NCBI RefSeq assembly: GCF_963678635.1 | Contig: NC_087066.1 | Location: 32,369,301-32,433,300 of the forward strand | DNA from: Symsagittifera roscoffensis | Lineage: Eukaryota; Xenacoelomorpha; Acoela; Convolutidae | Direction of reading: 5' to 3' | DNA length: 64,000 bases | Part shown: positions 24,903 to 38,200 of the stretch, piece after piece | Layout: every line of letters begins with the position of its first letter | How positions within the stretch are numbered: position 1 is the first letter of the stretch | Position numbers and translations under genes: made by a program | Notes under the pieces: generated by a model | The model's input: only the letters and a program-made list of their open reading frames with translations | Told to the model about the DNA's origin: nothing | Databases searched by the model: none

Positions 24903-26142
24903 TTTACCAAATGTTTAGCCATTTGGAAGTTTTGTATGGTGATTAATTTATATAATTATCGGCAGCTATAAAAAATAGTTTCCATTTAATGTAAATATAG
25001 ATTCTTCGCTTGATAATTTTTCCGACTTCTGAATTAAGCCAGTTTACAGCCAAATTCAGCTGGTTTTCATTAAATTGGATCGGATTAAGTTTTTTCTGAG
25101 ACCAAAATTTCAAAAAAATCCAATCAATCAGTTGTTTTTGGGCTATCAAGAGGACAAAAGACCTTCACATCATCACATCCAACAGAGCAGAGACATCAGT
25201 GATCGTGATTCACTCATTGCAAAAGACAAATAATTTTGAATAGAAAAAGAAACTCCGCTTGGAAAATTGCATCTGATAATTTAATATTTGACTCAACTAG
25301 CATGCCTCATAAAATCGATTTCTATTGATTTCTAAGGCGGATTCATTCTCCGCTCACGCTTCTTGTTATAAGAAAAATGAAAATTTCGGGAGGCTCAATT
25401 ATCACAAATGGGGCAAACTCACATTCACTTGAGCTCAAAACGATTCATACCCAAGGTATCAGATGGTGTAAAACATAGCCGTTAAAATGGGTTATTAAAC
25501 AATTCGAATATTATCAGAAAAACATCTCGAAAATTTTTTCTTTTTCGAAAGTAAATTTCAAACGTATCAGACGAAAGAAAATTAAACCGAGCACAAATAA
25601 AGAATCAGATTAACAAAAATCAGAGCTTATTTGAGGTTAATGATGCGCACAAATTTTTCAGTTTTCTTTAAACCCAAAGCAAAAGCGGCCAACAATTCTG
25701 ACACAGAAATCTTACTAAATGAATTTGCGGCACGATAAATATTCACAATAATGTGTTAGGTCGATTCTCAATATATAATTTTACAATTTAAACTGGATGT
25801 TGGGAAACATTTAAAACATAGTTTGTTTTTCGATACCTTTATTTTCAAATTTGGAAAAATTTTACTCGAGGCATATGAAAATACAATTGTAACAATCAAG
25901 GTGCCACTTTTGATCCGGGTTGATAGAAAATTGAAAACTTCTTCGTGCGTTTAGATTATCCCAATTAAAAAATAATTGATATTTTCAATACTTTTTTTTC
26001 AACACAAATTGAAGCTTATAATATTTAGCTTTTGATATCCGGATAAAGTAAAAAGTTAATTTTTGTGAAAAAATGGACAAAAAACGTTTTTTTTTATTGG
26101 AATATTGTGTAATTTTGAATATTTTTTTATTCAGTGCAATAC
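24903..26142. other. 3' flank of the GAS2-like gene, non-coding
   Basis: AT-rich with no exon seen. An AATAAA at 25596-25601 is a possible but distant poly(A) signal for the GAS2-like gene, about 700 bases after the stop. Confidence 0.45.
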
Positions 26143-28190
26143 TGAGGCCAAACTGTGCACTAGAAAGGCGCACAATTTTTGCTCATTTTTACAAAATAAT
26201 TCAATCGCCCTTAACCAAAAAAAAATAAAAAAAAAACTATTTGTACTTTTGATTTGCTTTCCACGCAAAATCAGGTACCACAAATGGTTTTTGGAATGAG
26301 TCGAGAGATATATCGTAAAAAAGCTCTGTCAGTCATTATTTGAACGACATGTTAAATTTTCCAGGCAGTTTCCGCATGTCGAAAAAATCCGGTATGAAAG
26401 TTTTGAGTTTTAGCCTAGTTTTGAGCGAGTAAAGCGATCAAGTTATGTTTGCTATCTGACAATTTTGGGCAAACTGCTTTTAAAATAGCGAAAACTTTTT
26501 AGCGCTTCCAGCGCAAAACATGCGTTCAATTTACCACTACTTAGGCAGAAAACTTTCGAATAAAATTTTCTTGGGCGAATTGTTTTTTTGGATATTTTAT
26601 ATTTGAACAAGTGACGTAAAATATGCCTATTTTTTTGTTTTTCAAAAAAATTGTTCAGTTTTTTCATCACAACGACTTGAGTTTGATCACTAAACAGTGA
26701 CTTGAATTTAAATTAATGATTTGAAAAAAAGTTTAAATTTGTAGTTTTTTTATGAACATGGTCGGGAAACTCTGGGCCACTGAAGCATCAATCAGCTATT
26801 CTTGTTCGTTCATGAGAACATAAGAAGAAATTAGTCAATCTGAGCAATTTTAAGGAATAGTGCAACAATTTTTTTCGTTTTTACTCCAATAAAGATAAAA
26901 ATGATTCCAAAAGAAAATTAATTCAGAATTAACAAAAATTGATAATACTCAAATCTAATTCGGTTAATGGAAAATTTTTGCCAGAGAAAACAGAAATTGA
27001 GAAAAAAAACATTATATTAAATTTTTGCGTTTGTTTACTGCCCTACTCGACACGTTCATAACCATGTTCATAAAAAAACCCGACCATGTTCATAAAAAAA
27101 CTACAAATTTAAACGATTTTTTTCCAGTTGCGGATTTCACGAAAACTTAGATGAACTAAATGCATACTCTAGATTGAAGCTCGAGTTCTTTTTGGAAGAA
27201 AACAATTGTTAATCTACTTTTTTACAGCTGCAGGTATTTCATATAAAAATCAAGGATACAATTTTTCTACTTGACCTCATATTATCATCAATTTTTTTTT
27301 ACAGATATAAAATAGTTGTGTCGAGTAGGGCAGTAAACAAACGCAAAAGTTTAAAATTATGTTTTTTTTCTCAATTTCTGTTTGCTCTGGCAAAAGTTTT
27401 CCATTAACCGAATTAGATTTGAGTATTATCAAATTTTGTTAATTCTGAATTAATTTTCTTTTGGAATCATTTTTATCTTTATTGGAGTAAGAACGCAAAA
27501 AATTGTTGCACTATTCCTTAAAATTGCTCAGATTGACTAATTTCTTCTTATGTTCTCATGAACGAACAAGAATAGCTGATTGATGCCTCAGTGGCCCAGA
27601 GTTTTCCGACCATGTTCATAAAAAAACTACAAATTTAAACTTTTTTCAAATCATTAATTTAAATTCAAGTCACTGTTTAGTGATCAAACTCAAGTCGTTG
27701 TGATGAAAAAACTAAACAATTTTTTTCAAAAACAAAAAAGTAGGCATAATTAACGTCACTTGTTCAAATATAAATTATCCAAAAAAAAACAGGCCCAAGA
27801 AAATTTTATTCGAAAGTTTTCTGCCTAAGTAGTGGTAAATTGAACTCATGTTTTGCGCTGGAAGCGCTAAAAAACTTTCGCTTTTTTAAAAGCAGTTCTT
27901 TTTTGCCGAAAATTGTCAGATAGCGAACATAACTTGATCGCTTTACTCGCTCAAAACTAGGCTAAAACTCAAAACTTTCATACCGGATTTTTTCGACATG
28001 CGGAAACTGCCTGGAAATTTTAACATGTCGTTCGAATAATGACTGAAAGAGCTTTTTTACGATATATCTCTCAAACCATTCCAAAAACCATTTGTGGTAC
28101 CTGATTTTGCGTGGAAAGCAAATCAAAAGTACGAATAGTTTTTTTTTTGGTAAAGGGCGATTGAATTATTTTGTAAAAATGAGCAAAATT
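26143..28190. mobile_element. Large palindromic (fold-back) element, about 2 kb
   Basis: The left arm (about 26173-27053) and right arm (about 27318-28190) are reverse complements along roughly 880 bases with few differences; the spacer is about 264 bases. Matching landmarks include CACGCAAAATCAGGTACCAC (left) against its complement near 28090-28110, and TTTACTGCCCTACTCGACAC at the inner edge. The spacer contains extra copies of an arm segment (ACCATGTTCATAAAAAAAC, about 27061-27105). No protein is encoded. Left of the arm, 26143-26172 resembles the terminal repeat of the MITE at 31380, but the matching right end is absent, so the element may be truncated there. Confidence 0.78.
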
Positions 28191-31100
28191 TTTAAAATCA
28201 AATATAAATAATCTCTAAACTGCAGTTTAAATCAGTTGAAGGGTCAGTTTCCCCTCATGTGAATTATAGATTTTTTTGTGATTTGTTCTATAAAACGCGA
28301 AAAAGCCACACTAATATCTAATTCGAATTGTTTTAGATATCCAAAAGAGGACCAATTAAATTTTAATTACTGAAATTCGTTCGTCTTAAGTTCTTCCTGA
28401 AGTACCTGAAGTTAGGCTGAAAAATGCACCCTACACCATAATTTTTTTCATCTTCGTGAAATGGTCAAAACAAAATCATAATTCATGTAATTTTCCAAAA
28501 GGGCCTGATAATTTATGAGTAAAATTTTTTACAAACGCATAGAAAGTTATTAATTTAGACATAGACTACTACAATGAATTTCAAAAAAAAATAAATGGAA
28601 AAATGAAAAAAAGTCTATGACCAAAAATTTTTATGACCAAGAAAGCGGTTTTTGAAGCTTCTGAAACAAAAAAATTAAGACCAAAAGAAATTTAATATCA
28701 TACTTCACTCGACGCATTTCGAAGATATTTTGTGGTATTTTGCGTTGAATAAATTAAAATATTTCCAAACTTTACGTTTCGTCCTCATTTTCAAAAGTCG
28801 GAACACAAAGTGCCTACCATACATTTCCACATAGTTCCATACGCACAAATATTATATGTTTTTTGACTTTTGCTCCGTAGCTTAAAGTTCTTTCCAAAAA
28901 AAACAATCAGCAAGGATTTTTCTCAAATGAATAAACGTTAGACCTAAGACCGAATGTATATCATTTTTGATGCAAAAAACTTCAATTATACAACTTATAA
29001 CATGATTTTTATGTCTTTTTTTCCAAAATTTTTGCTAATTCATTTGAGAATGACTTTTTTATTTTACCATTATCAAAGCATGATTGAATTGTTTTTTTTT
29101 GTATCAATTTTTAAACAATTAATCTATAGATTGTAAACATATTACTAAAGGATTACATATCGATTTTACACAAATTTTATGCAGACATTTAGTTTTTTAT
29201 ATGGTGATTTCATACTGACTTTTTTCAACTTTGTCGACTGCAAACTAAAGTGAGTAAATTGGTAACCATTACATTTTGTGTGCTTCTCGGTTGATTTTTT
29301 GTGCTAATGTTTACCTGAACCGAAACTATTTAAACTTATTTGTTAGTCTAAAAATAAAAAAAAACTATTTATGTTGTCACTATGGTTGAAGCCAGCTAAA
29401 TAGTTCAAAAATTGCGCTTTAAATTTGTGCTTAATATTGCATGCGGAGGAAGATAGGCAAAACAACATTAAATGAAAAGATTTTTTTCCCAGTTCTGTTT
29501 TAGAAAACTTGATATTTTTTTTATGAAGAACAGATACATGAAACGGGTGTCTAAACAATCGACCTTTTTGCTGCTTAATATTTTTTGTAGATTAATTAAG
29601 CTCCTTTTGGAAAATTGTTGTCTACACTAACTGATGCTCTGTGAGTTTTTTGTAGCACGAGTTTGCTCTACCAATTCTGCCATATTGTGCTGCTTGCAGA
29701 GTGGTACGCGCGCGCCCACATAAGTTGATTTGAACTGTTTCCAGCGCATAGGTCTAGCTGTGGTTTTTGCAGTTGTGTGTGTGAATTAAAAAAAAACTTT
29801 TGGCTAAAATATTTGAAACAGTTGAGGCTGTCTTAGTGGACACTGTTACTCAGAAGACTGTCCTCAAAACCCATGATGACTTCCGTGGCGTTCGTATTTG
29901 TCGGGGGTTGTTCTCATGTGCAAAAGACCAATGGCGCCAAAAATACTCAACCAATTAATGCACTTCAAACTGTCCAAAATTGACTGTGATTATTGCTAAT
30001 GTCTTTCATTTTTTTTAAATTGAGCTCTGATTGGTGACAAAACTTCTGCCCAATCAGTTCTTGGCTCATGATTGATTTGCTATTTCTCAGTAAAATCTTG
30101 AGAGATGCCGATCTTTTAGCAGATTTAACTTCATAAACTGACGCATAATTGATTGACAGGCGTAAAAACGAGCTCACTCTTTTGTAAAGCTTACCTAATT
30201 TTACCAACTATCTAGCAATTTGTCAACAAAACTGTGAACTTCAGAAACAGATTAGTCTAAATTAGCGGGGGCCTAAAAAGTTAGACAAAAAGCAAATAAG
30301 ACGTGACCAAAAATAGAATTTAAACGTCGATGCCAAACGAAAAATATACAAAACTAGACATAATGGTGTTGTTAACGTGTGTAAAATTTGTTTACTAACT
30401 ACAATAAGCTTTCAATTCAACTTTTTTAATAACGAACAAATTTTTCACCTGTTGCAATTATATAGTTTATGCATTTCAAAAATATTTCATAATATTCGAA
30501 TTAAAATTTTTATAAATCATTGATAACATTTTTTGATACGCAAACTGATTTTATATTCTTTTTGTAATTCTGAAATTTGTTTCAAGCAGTAAGTTTTGTT
30601 TCAAGCAGCAACTTTTGCGAAAATAATTTGACGTCTAAATTCCGCTTTATTGGAGTCGTCTAATTTGCTTGTCGTCTAATTTTCTAGTCCCCAAACTAGC
30701 GTAACACACAGAGTTACCCACGCAAGTCGACTCGTGTCGCATGTTTCCGCAGCGGAGCAAGCGGTCGCTCATCGCCAATGCCGCGTTTGAAATTTGCGTT
30801 CTGACTTGCTAATTTTTTTGAGTCTGTTAAAAGATTGGTCAGCTAAAAAGCCAGTCTGCTGAAATCCCTAGCACCCTTTTCGCTGGCTACTGCTTCTTGG
30901 GAGCACAACTCGAGGCCATCATTACCAGCACTAGAGTTTCATGAATAAAAATTGGTTTCGTTATCAGGTTCCGTGAAATAACAAACGAACTCTACTATAA
31001 ACGTTTAAAACCAATAAAAGTGTTACTATTTCTGTATCTCACTAAAACCGTTTTCATCTATTAAAATAATTAAAATCCCTCCTCACCCCCCCCTCCCCTC

Positions 31101-31379
31101 ATTTTACTCTGAATTTACAATTATCCTTCCTTGGGTTGGTTTAGAACGGGGAGTGGGCACAAACATAAAGGAAGAGATCAATTTTGGAGAGTGGGTTCAA
31201 TATGACTAATATGAGAGAGAGTGTAAAGAATGGGGGAGCGTATAAAATAATCAACTAAAAATGAATATACACAAAAAAAAATAGAAAAATTGGTAATACT
31301 TTTTTTTTCACTTCCACGGACTTTTGTGGGTTCTCATGGAGGAAAAAGTAGGTTTTAAGGGAAAAATTGATCAAATGGG
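28191..31379. other. AT-rich intergenic DNA with two GC-richer patches
   Basis: No gene was recognised. GC-richer patches at about 29690-29960 and 30690-30920 stand out. The first has a 40-codon open stretch (from GTGGACACTGTTACTC) without recognisable homology. The second has clustered CpG and no clear frame. A pyrimidine run (CCTCACCCCCCCCTCCCCTC) lies at 31081-31100. These could be small exons, decayed SINEs or regulatory DNA; I cannot choose. Confidence 0.4.
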
Positions 31380-31564
31380 ATCATTACGAGGCCAAACTGT
31401 GCACCGGATAGGCGCACAATTTTGTGTCTGTATGTTCCTGGATTCCATAGACAAGTCTTTAAACATGTTAAAATTTTGTCGGAACAAAAAAAGAACAAAG
31501 GGAGCGTCATTGTTGCGGAATCCGCTTACAATGCACAAAATGCACAGTATGGCCTCGTAATGAT
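31380..31564. mobile_element. Short non-autonomous DNA transposon (MITE), 185 bp
   Basis: 24-base terminal inverted repeats, 31380-31403 and 31541-31564, match with one difference; the left one begins ATCATTACGAGGCCAAACTG. The interior has no coding capacity. The left end including a following GGCGCACAATTTT is shared with 26143-26180 beside the palindrome, so the family has at least two members here. The target duplication is unclear; the outer AT is part of the inverted repeat. Confidence 0.72.
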
Positions 31565-32245
31565 TAATCTAAGAAAAGAAAAATAGATTATAATGCACCA
31601 AAAAGGATGCAACCTTCAAAATTGAAATCTATAATCGTATTTTGTGTCCAACATCTTTCTCATAATATTTTTAATAATTTTTTTTTCATGAGACTTCAGT
31701 GCTGGTAGTTATTACTTCAATCAAGTTTGCAGCAGTTTGTAATTTCTCATGCAGCCCCTCTTTTGCAATATAAACTTTCAAGATCACACAGAACCATGCC
31801 GAGATGAAATTAAGGTTTGCGCGCATCATGGCGAGATCTTGTATGGGCTTTAAACATCCTACATGATCTTGAAGAGTTTAGGGTGCAAAATTTTTTTATC
31901 AAAGGATTTTCATTTCCAGGAACTCGAGAAATGAAAAAAACAATTATGCCATAGATTGAATTAGTGTGTACTATAGGAAAAAATTACGGGGTGAGATAAT
32001 ATAAATTTTAGTTAGTTGCATGGTATCAAATGTGATGATGTAAATCCAGCTTTGTTACCCTAGATTCTTTCGGTGCTTGCAAATATGGGTCATTTTAAGC
32101 ATCAATGAAAAGTTTTCCAAATGTTTCATAAAAATCTTGTACACTCTTCCCGACAAAGTTAGTAAGTTTCTGTAAACTTCGTATTTATAAACTGTTTATC
32201 ATAAATTTGTAATATAAAAGAGTAGAAATAGCCGCGCTTGCTGGG
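31565..32245. other. 3' flank of the left giant repeat gene
   Basis: AT-rich. It should contain the 3' UTR of the minus-strand gene ending at 32246, but I found no canonical AATAAA on the minus strand here. Confidence 0.45.
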
Positions 32246-35200
32246 TTAAGATGGTGCATCGTCCGAAGCGGAGGTCTTGGACGACGAAATCGAGACTTCG
32301 GCACTCCGAGGAGTCAACGAGTTTTCAGGGTTAACAGAGATCTTTGGTGCTGAACCCGCCACGTTTCCTTTTACATCAATATTCGAGTCAAACCCTATCC
32401 CAAATCCAGCGCCCAGTTTCCCTTTCTTTCCTTTCTTGGAACCGTTAGGTTCCTTAGAATTTAAATCGGCATCAATTTCGGTGCTGAACAATACTCGCTC
32501 GTCATGTCCGACTGATGATGTCTGAGAGGGTTTTCCGAAGTCCACTTCACCTCTTCCTTTAGCCAGCTTCTTCAATTTCTTCCGCTCTTCTTCTTTGTCG
32601 TCGAAATCATCTTCAATATTAGCCGAAGCGCCGAATCCAAAACCGAGGCTTCCAGCGCCATCAACGACGGTATTTTTGACTTTTTCCAGCATGGATCCGA
32701 AAAAACGACCTCCTCCCCCTCCTTCGGAATCGTCCTTTTGTTTGACGTCAACTTTGGGTTTTTTGATTCCAAATCCGAAAACACTGTTATTTTTTTCATC
32801 GCCATCTTCACCGCTGAAATTAAATCCAATTTTGAATGCATCGTCGTCATCTTTTTCCTTTCCCAGCTTCTTGTCCATGAAACTAGGTATTTTGTGTTTT
32901 CCAACAGAGGTATCCGAATCTAAGTCAAATAGTTGGTTCTCAACATTGACTTCATGATCTACATCTACTTGGGCTTCTGCCGCAAGCTCCGGACTCAAGT
33001 CGGCACTTTTTCGCTTCAGACTCTTCGCAACTCCCAATGGGGTCTCTGGTTTTTCAGCGTCGAAATGGAACCCAATTTTGAAATCTCCTTCTTTTGGCAA
33101 AGCATCGAAAGGTGATTTAGGTTTTTCAATATCTGTATGAGCATCAAAATGTTTCTTGAGTGAATCTCCTTTCTCAACCTCCAGCGCATGCGAGGTATCG
33201 GCATCGAAACCTAGCTTCACGTTTGTTTTCATGCCCCCTTTCTCCGGCTTTCCAAAACTTGGAATTTTACTTTTGCCAACTCCCGATAAACTGGGAGGTT
33301 GAACTCTGACACCAAAGTCCAAGCCCTTTCCTGGCTTTTCTTTCTTCGGGATATCGTCGTCCGCCATTCCAAACTGGAACCCACTATCGTCGGTTCTTTC
33401 TTTTTTTACTTTTGGTTTGTCAACTTTGAATCCACCGCCGACTACGCCGGCAAATCCAATACCAGTTTTTGTTATCTTTCCTTTCGGTTTTTCGACACTC
33501 AACTTTTCTTCAGTATCTGCTTCGTTTTCGGCCGATTTCTTTTCGGTTGTTTTTGGGTCACCACTAAAGTCAAATCCAATTTTGAAGTTACCATGATCTT
33601 GATCGTCGTCGTGATGTTCATCAGCATTGAAAATGGACCTAACTTTGTCAGCTGCCGGTTTGACATCCAATCCAAGAAATCCGCCTCCAGATTTACCGCC
33701 AAATCCGAGACCGAAACTTTTGGAGTCTTTTTCGATTGGTTTCGAATCAAAATCAGCATTTGGCTTCACTTTAATGTCTACTTTAGGCTTGGAGCTGACT
33801 CCAAAGTCAAAAGATTTTCCAGATTTAGCTGCTTTCTCTTCTCCGGTGTCAAATCCAGTTCCAAAGTTGAACCCAGCGTCTTCATTTGCTTCTTTTTTAA
33901 TTTTTGGTTTATCAATTTTGCCTCCGAAATTGACACTGAAAACTTTGTTTGTTTTGGGCATATCAACATCACTGTGAACTCCATGGTCCTTGCCAAACCC
34001 GATTTTAATTCCAATATCTTTGTTTTTTCTTTTAATCATATCAATATCCGGAACTCCGAAATCCGGAGTTCCAGTCCCACCGTCAGTTCCCGGTTTGACT
34101 TGGCTAACGAGACCAAAAGTTTTCCCAATTTTCGATTTTCCTTTTTCAAACTGCACGTCGTCTCCATCATGTATACCAAGTGAAAATCCGGAATCGTCTA
34201 GTTTCTCTTTCTTCACTTTTGGTTTGTCAATTTTTCCACCAAAATCGATATCAGATTTTTTCCCTGGTCCTGGAATATTCATTTTGGCATCAGCTTCAGT
34301 GCCGAACCCAATTTTGAGGTGTTCATCGGGCAGCTTGACATCTGGTGGCGGTAGTTCAAAGCTAGGAACTTGGATGCCACTTCCGTTATCGGATTTTATT
34401 TTAGCTCCGAACTCAACTTTTTTGTCAGATTTGGCTTTATCTTTGTTGAAACCATCACCATTAACGTCAAGACCAAAATTAAACCCAGCGTCCTCGAATG
34501 TTTTTTCTTTCTTTGTTTTGGGCTTCTCAATTTTACCGCCAAAATTGATGTCAAGTTTCTTTTCAGGTCCTGGAGCATTCATTTTGACATCAGCATCAGT
34601 GCCGAACCCAATTTTGAGTTGTTTATCCCGCAGCTTGTCATCTGGTGACGGTAGTTCAAAGTTAGGAACTTTGGTGCCACTTCCAATATCGTGCTTGATT
34701 TTCGCTCCGAAATCAACATTTTTGTCAGTTTTGGTTTTATCTTTGTTGAAACCATTACCTGTAACGTCTAGACCAAAATTGAACCCAGCATCTTCGTCAG
34801 TTTTTTCTTTCTTGGTTTTGGGTTTATCAATTTTCCCGCCAAAATCGATATCAAGTTTCTTTTCAGGTCCTGGAGCATTCATTTTGACATCAGCATCAGT
34901 GCCGAACCCAATTTTGAGTTGTTTATCCCGCAGCTTGTCATCTGGTGACGGTAGTTCAAAGTTAGGAACTTTGATGCCACTTCCAATATCGTGCTTGATT
35001 TTCGCTCCGAAATCAACATTTTTGTCAGTTTTGGTTTTATCTTTGTTGAAACCATTACCTGTAACGTCTAGACCAAAATTAAACCCAGCATCTTTGTCAG
35101 TTTTTTCTTTCTTGGTTTTGGGTTTATCAATTTTCCCGCCAAAATCGATATCAAGTTTCTTTTCAGGTCCTGGAGCATTCATTTTGACATCAGCATCAGT

Positions 35201-38200
35201 GCCGAACCCAATTTTGAGTTGTTTATCCCGCAGCCTTTCATCTGGTGACGGTAGTTCAAAGTTAGGAACTTTGATGCCACTTCCAATATCGTGCTTAATG
35301 TTTGCTCCGAAATCAACATTTTTGTCAGTTTTGGTTTTATCTTTGTTGAAACCATCACCTGTAACGTCTAGACCAAAATTAAACCCAGCATCTTCGTCAG
35401 TTTTTTCTTTCTTGATTTTGCGTTTATCAATACTCCCGCCAAAATTGAAATCAAGTTTATTTCCAGGTCCTGGAAAATTCATTTTGACATCAGCATCAGT
35501 GCCAAACCCAATTTTGAGTTGTTTATCCCGCAGCTTGTCATCTGGTGACGGTAGTTCAAAGTTAGGAACTTTGATGCCACTTCCAATATCGTGCTTGATT
35601 TTCGCTCCGAAATCAACATTTTTGTCAGTTTTGGTTTTATCTTTGTTGAAACCATTACCTGTAACGTCTAGACCAAAATTAAACCCAGCATCTTCGTCAG
35701 TTTTTTCATTCTTGGTTTTGGGTTTATCAATTTTCCCGCCAAAATCGATATCAAGTTTCTTTTCAGGTCCTGGAGCATTCATTTTGACATCAGCATCAGT
35801 GCCGAACCCAATTTTGGGGTGTTCATCGGGCAGCTTGACATCTGGTGGCGGTATTTCAAAGCTAGAAATTTTGATGCCGCTTCCGATATTGGGTTTTATT
35901 TTTGCTCCGAACTCAAATTTTTTGTCAAATTTGGTTTTATCTTTGTTGAAACCATCACCTGTAACGTCTAGACCAAAATTAAACCCAGCATCTCCGTCAG
36001 TTTTTTCTTTCTTGTTTTTGGGTTTATCAATTTTCTCGCCAAAGTTGATATCAAGTTTCTTTCCAGGTCCTGGAACATTCATTTTGGCATCAGTTTCAGT
36101 GCCGAACTCTACTTTGAGGTGCTGATCTCGCAGCTTTTCATCTGGCGACGGTAGTTCGAAGTTAGGAATTTTGATGCCGCTTCCGATATCGGATTTGATT
36201 TTTGCTCCAAAATCAACAACTTTGTCAGTTTTTGACTTATTTTTGTTGAATCCCTCGCTGTCGGCATCTAATCCGAAATTGAAACCGGCCTCGTCTGACT
36301 TTTGGTTCTTCAATTTTGGCTTTTCATTTCGTCCTCCAAATTCTATTCCAAAATCTTTACCTGTTTTCCGAAGTCCAAAATTTTGATCAGAATCCACGTC
36401 GAATCCAATTTTAACAACGTCGTGTTTGCTCTTCAGCTTTTCGTTTCCTGAAGCTGTTTCGAAACTCGGGACTTTGAATCCTCCGCCAATCTCAGGCTTG
36501 ATTTTCGCTTCAAAATCTGCTATGTTTTCGACTTTTTTGTTGGGGTCGCTTTCGAACCCTGTTCCAAAATTGAATCCACAGTCTTCTGTTTTTTCTTTAT
36601 TAATTTTGGGCTTTCTCAGATTCAGATTTGCTTTCACGTCATCCTCATGCTTGAAATCGATTCCAATTTTCTTGCTTTCATTCTTTTTTGTGCTGGCGCC
36701 AAAATCAATTTGATGGTGGAAGTCTTTTCTAGTCACTGGTACTACAGGTTTTGTCGTGCTAGAATCAAAATCAGCGTTGAATCCAATTTCCGGCCCTTTG
36801 ATGTTTACATCTTTACGAAAGTCGGCGCCGAATCCGAGTTGTTTCTCGAGTTTTTTCTTCGCTTTCCGTCGTTCGTTATCACTGTCGTTCCCGCCGAACC
36901 CAGTATTGTATTCAAACCCATTGAAATCAGATTTGTCTTTGGTTTCGATGAGTTTTTTTCCTTTGCCTTTAACGTCTGCACTAATTCCAAAATCAACGCC
37001 TCCCCCTGCTTTTTGTGAATGTTTTGGAAGAGGCAGAGTTTTTGATCTCTGTACACTCGCTGAGTCCGCTTTACCCTTTTTGAAGCTTCCACTTTTGTCA
37101 CCTCCTATATTTATACCGAATGCAACGTGCTTGCCATCTTTGTGCTCTCTCGTCTTTTTGCCAAAAATTTTGTCGCCGCCGAAACCAAATCCGAGACTGA
37201 AACCGCCTCCACCTAATTTTTCTTTAATTTTTGGGCCTCCAGTACCCTGTTGTTCTGGTTCCTTTGAAGTACTTGGTGTCAGGTCTTGGGATACTTTTGG
37301 AGTCTGATATTTGGCTCGAACTTCAGCTCCGCCGTCCTTATGTCTAAAAGAGCCGCCAAGAGCTTTTCTGAAGCTACCGAGTCGTTTGGGTTTATCGCTC
37401 TTTTTAGCCCCACCTTCACCAGACTTTATACTCAAATCTCCCGTTGATTCACCTTCAGATCCAAGCCGTCCTCTGAACTTAAATCTGTCCAGTGAAGCAG
37501 AAGAAAGACGATTTGTGCGCTTTTTTCGATCTGTCCGACTCAAATCCCCAACCAAATGAACGCCAGATGATCCGACATCCTTGTTTTTTTCATAACGCTT
37601 CCCCTTTCCTGGTCTATCAGAGGAACTTGCCCCACCTACATTTGAAGTCTCATTATTTGCTGGGATGTCGGCTCCACCTTCCTTGTTTCTAGAAGAGCCG
37701 CCAAAAACTTTGCGTAAACTACCAAACCGTTTAGGTTTATGACCCTTCTTAGAACCAAGTTCGCCAGACTTTATACTTATATCTCCTGCCGATTGACCTT
37801 CAGAAAAATTCCGTCCCCTGAAACTAAATTTGTCAAGTGATGAAGAAGAAAGACGATTTGAGCGTTTTTTTGTATCTCTCGGACTCAAATCACCTCTCAA
37901 TTGAACGCCAGATGAGCCAATATCCCTATTCTTGGCATACCTTTTTCCTTTTTGTGGCCCATCAGAGAAATCACTACTTATTTTCCCCCTTTCTATTTTC
38001 TTTCCCTTGACATCTGCATCAAAGTCACCACCTACGTTGACGCCAAATCCGTGGTCTTTCTTCTTCTTGTGTTTTTCCTTCCCTTTATCGTCACTGTCGC
38101 CGTCATTTGCTCTGCCAAATCCAAAACCAAACTTGAAGCTGCCCGATCCGTCGCCGTCTTTCTTTTTATGTTCATCTTCGACTTTTTTCCCTTTGACATC

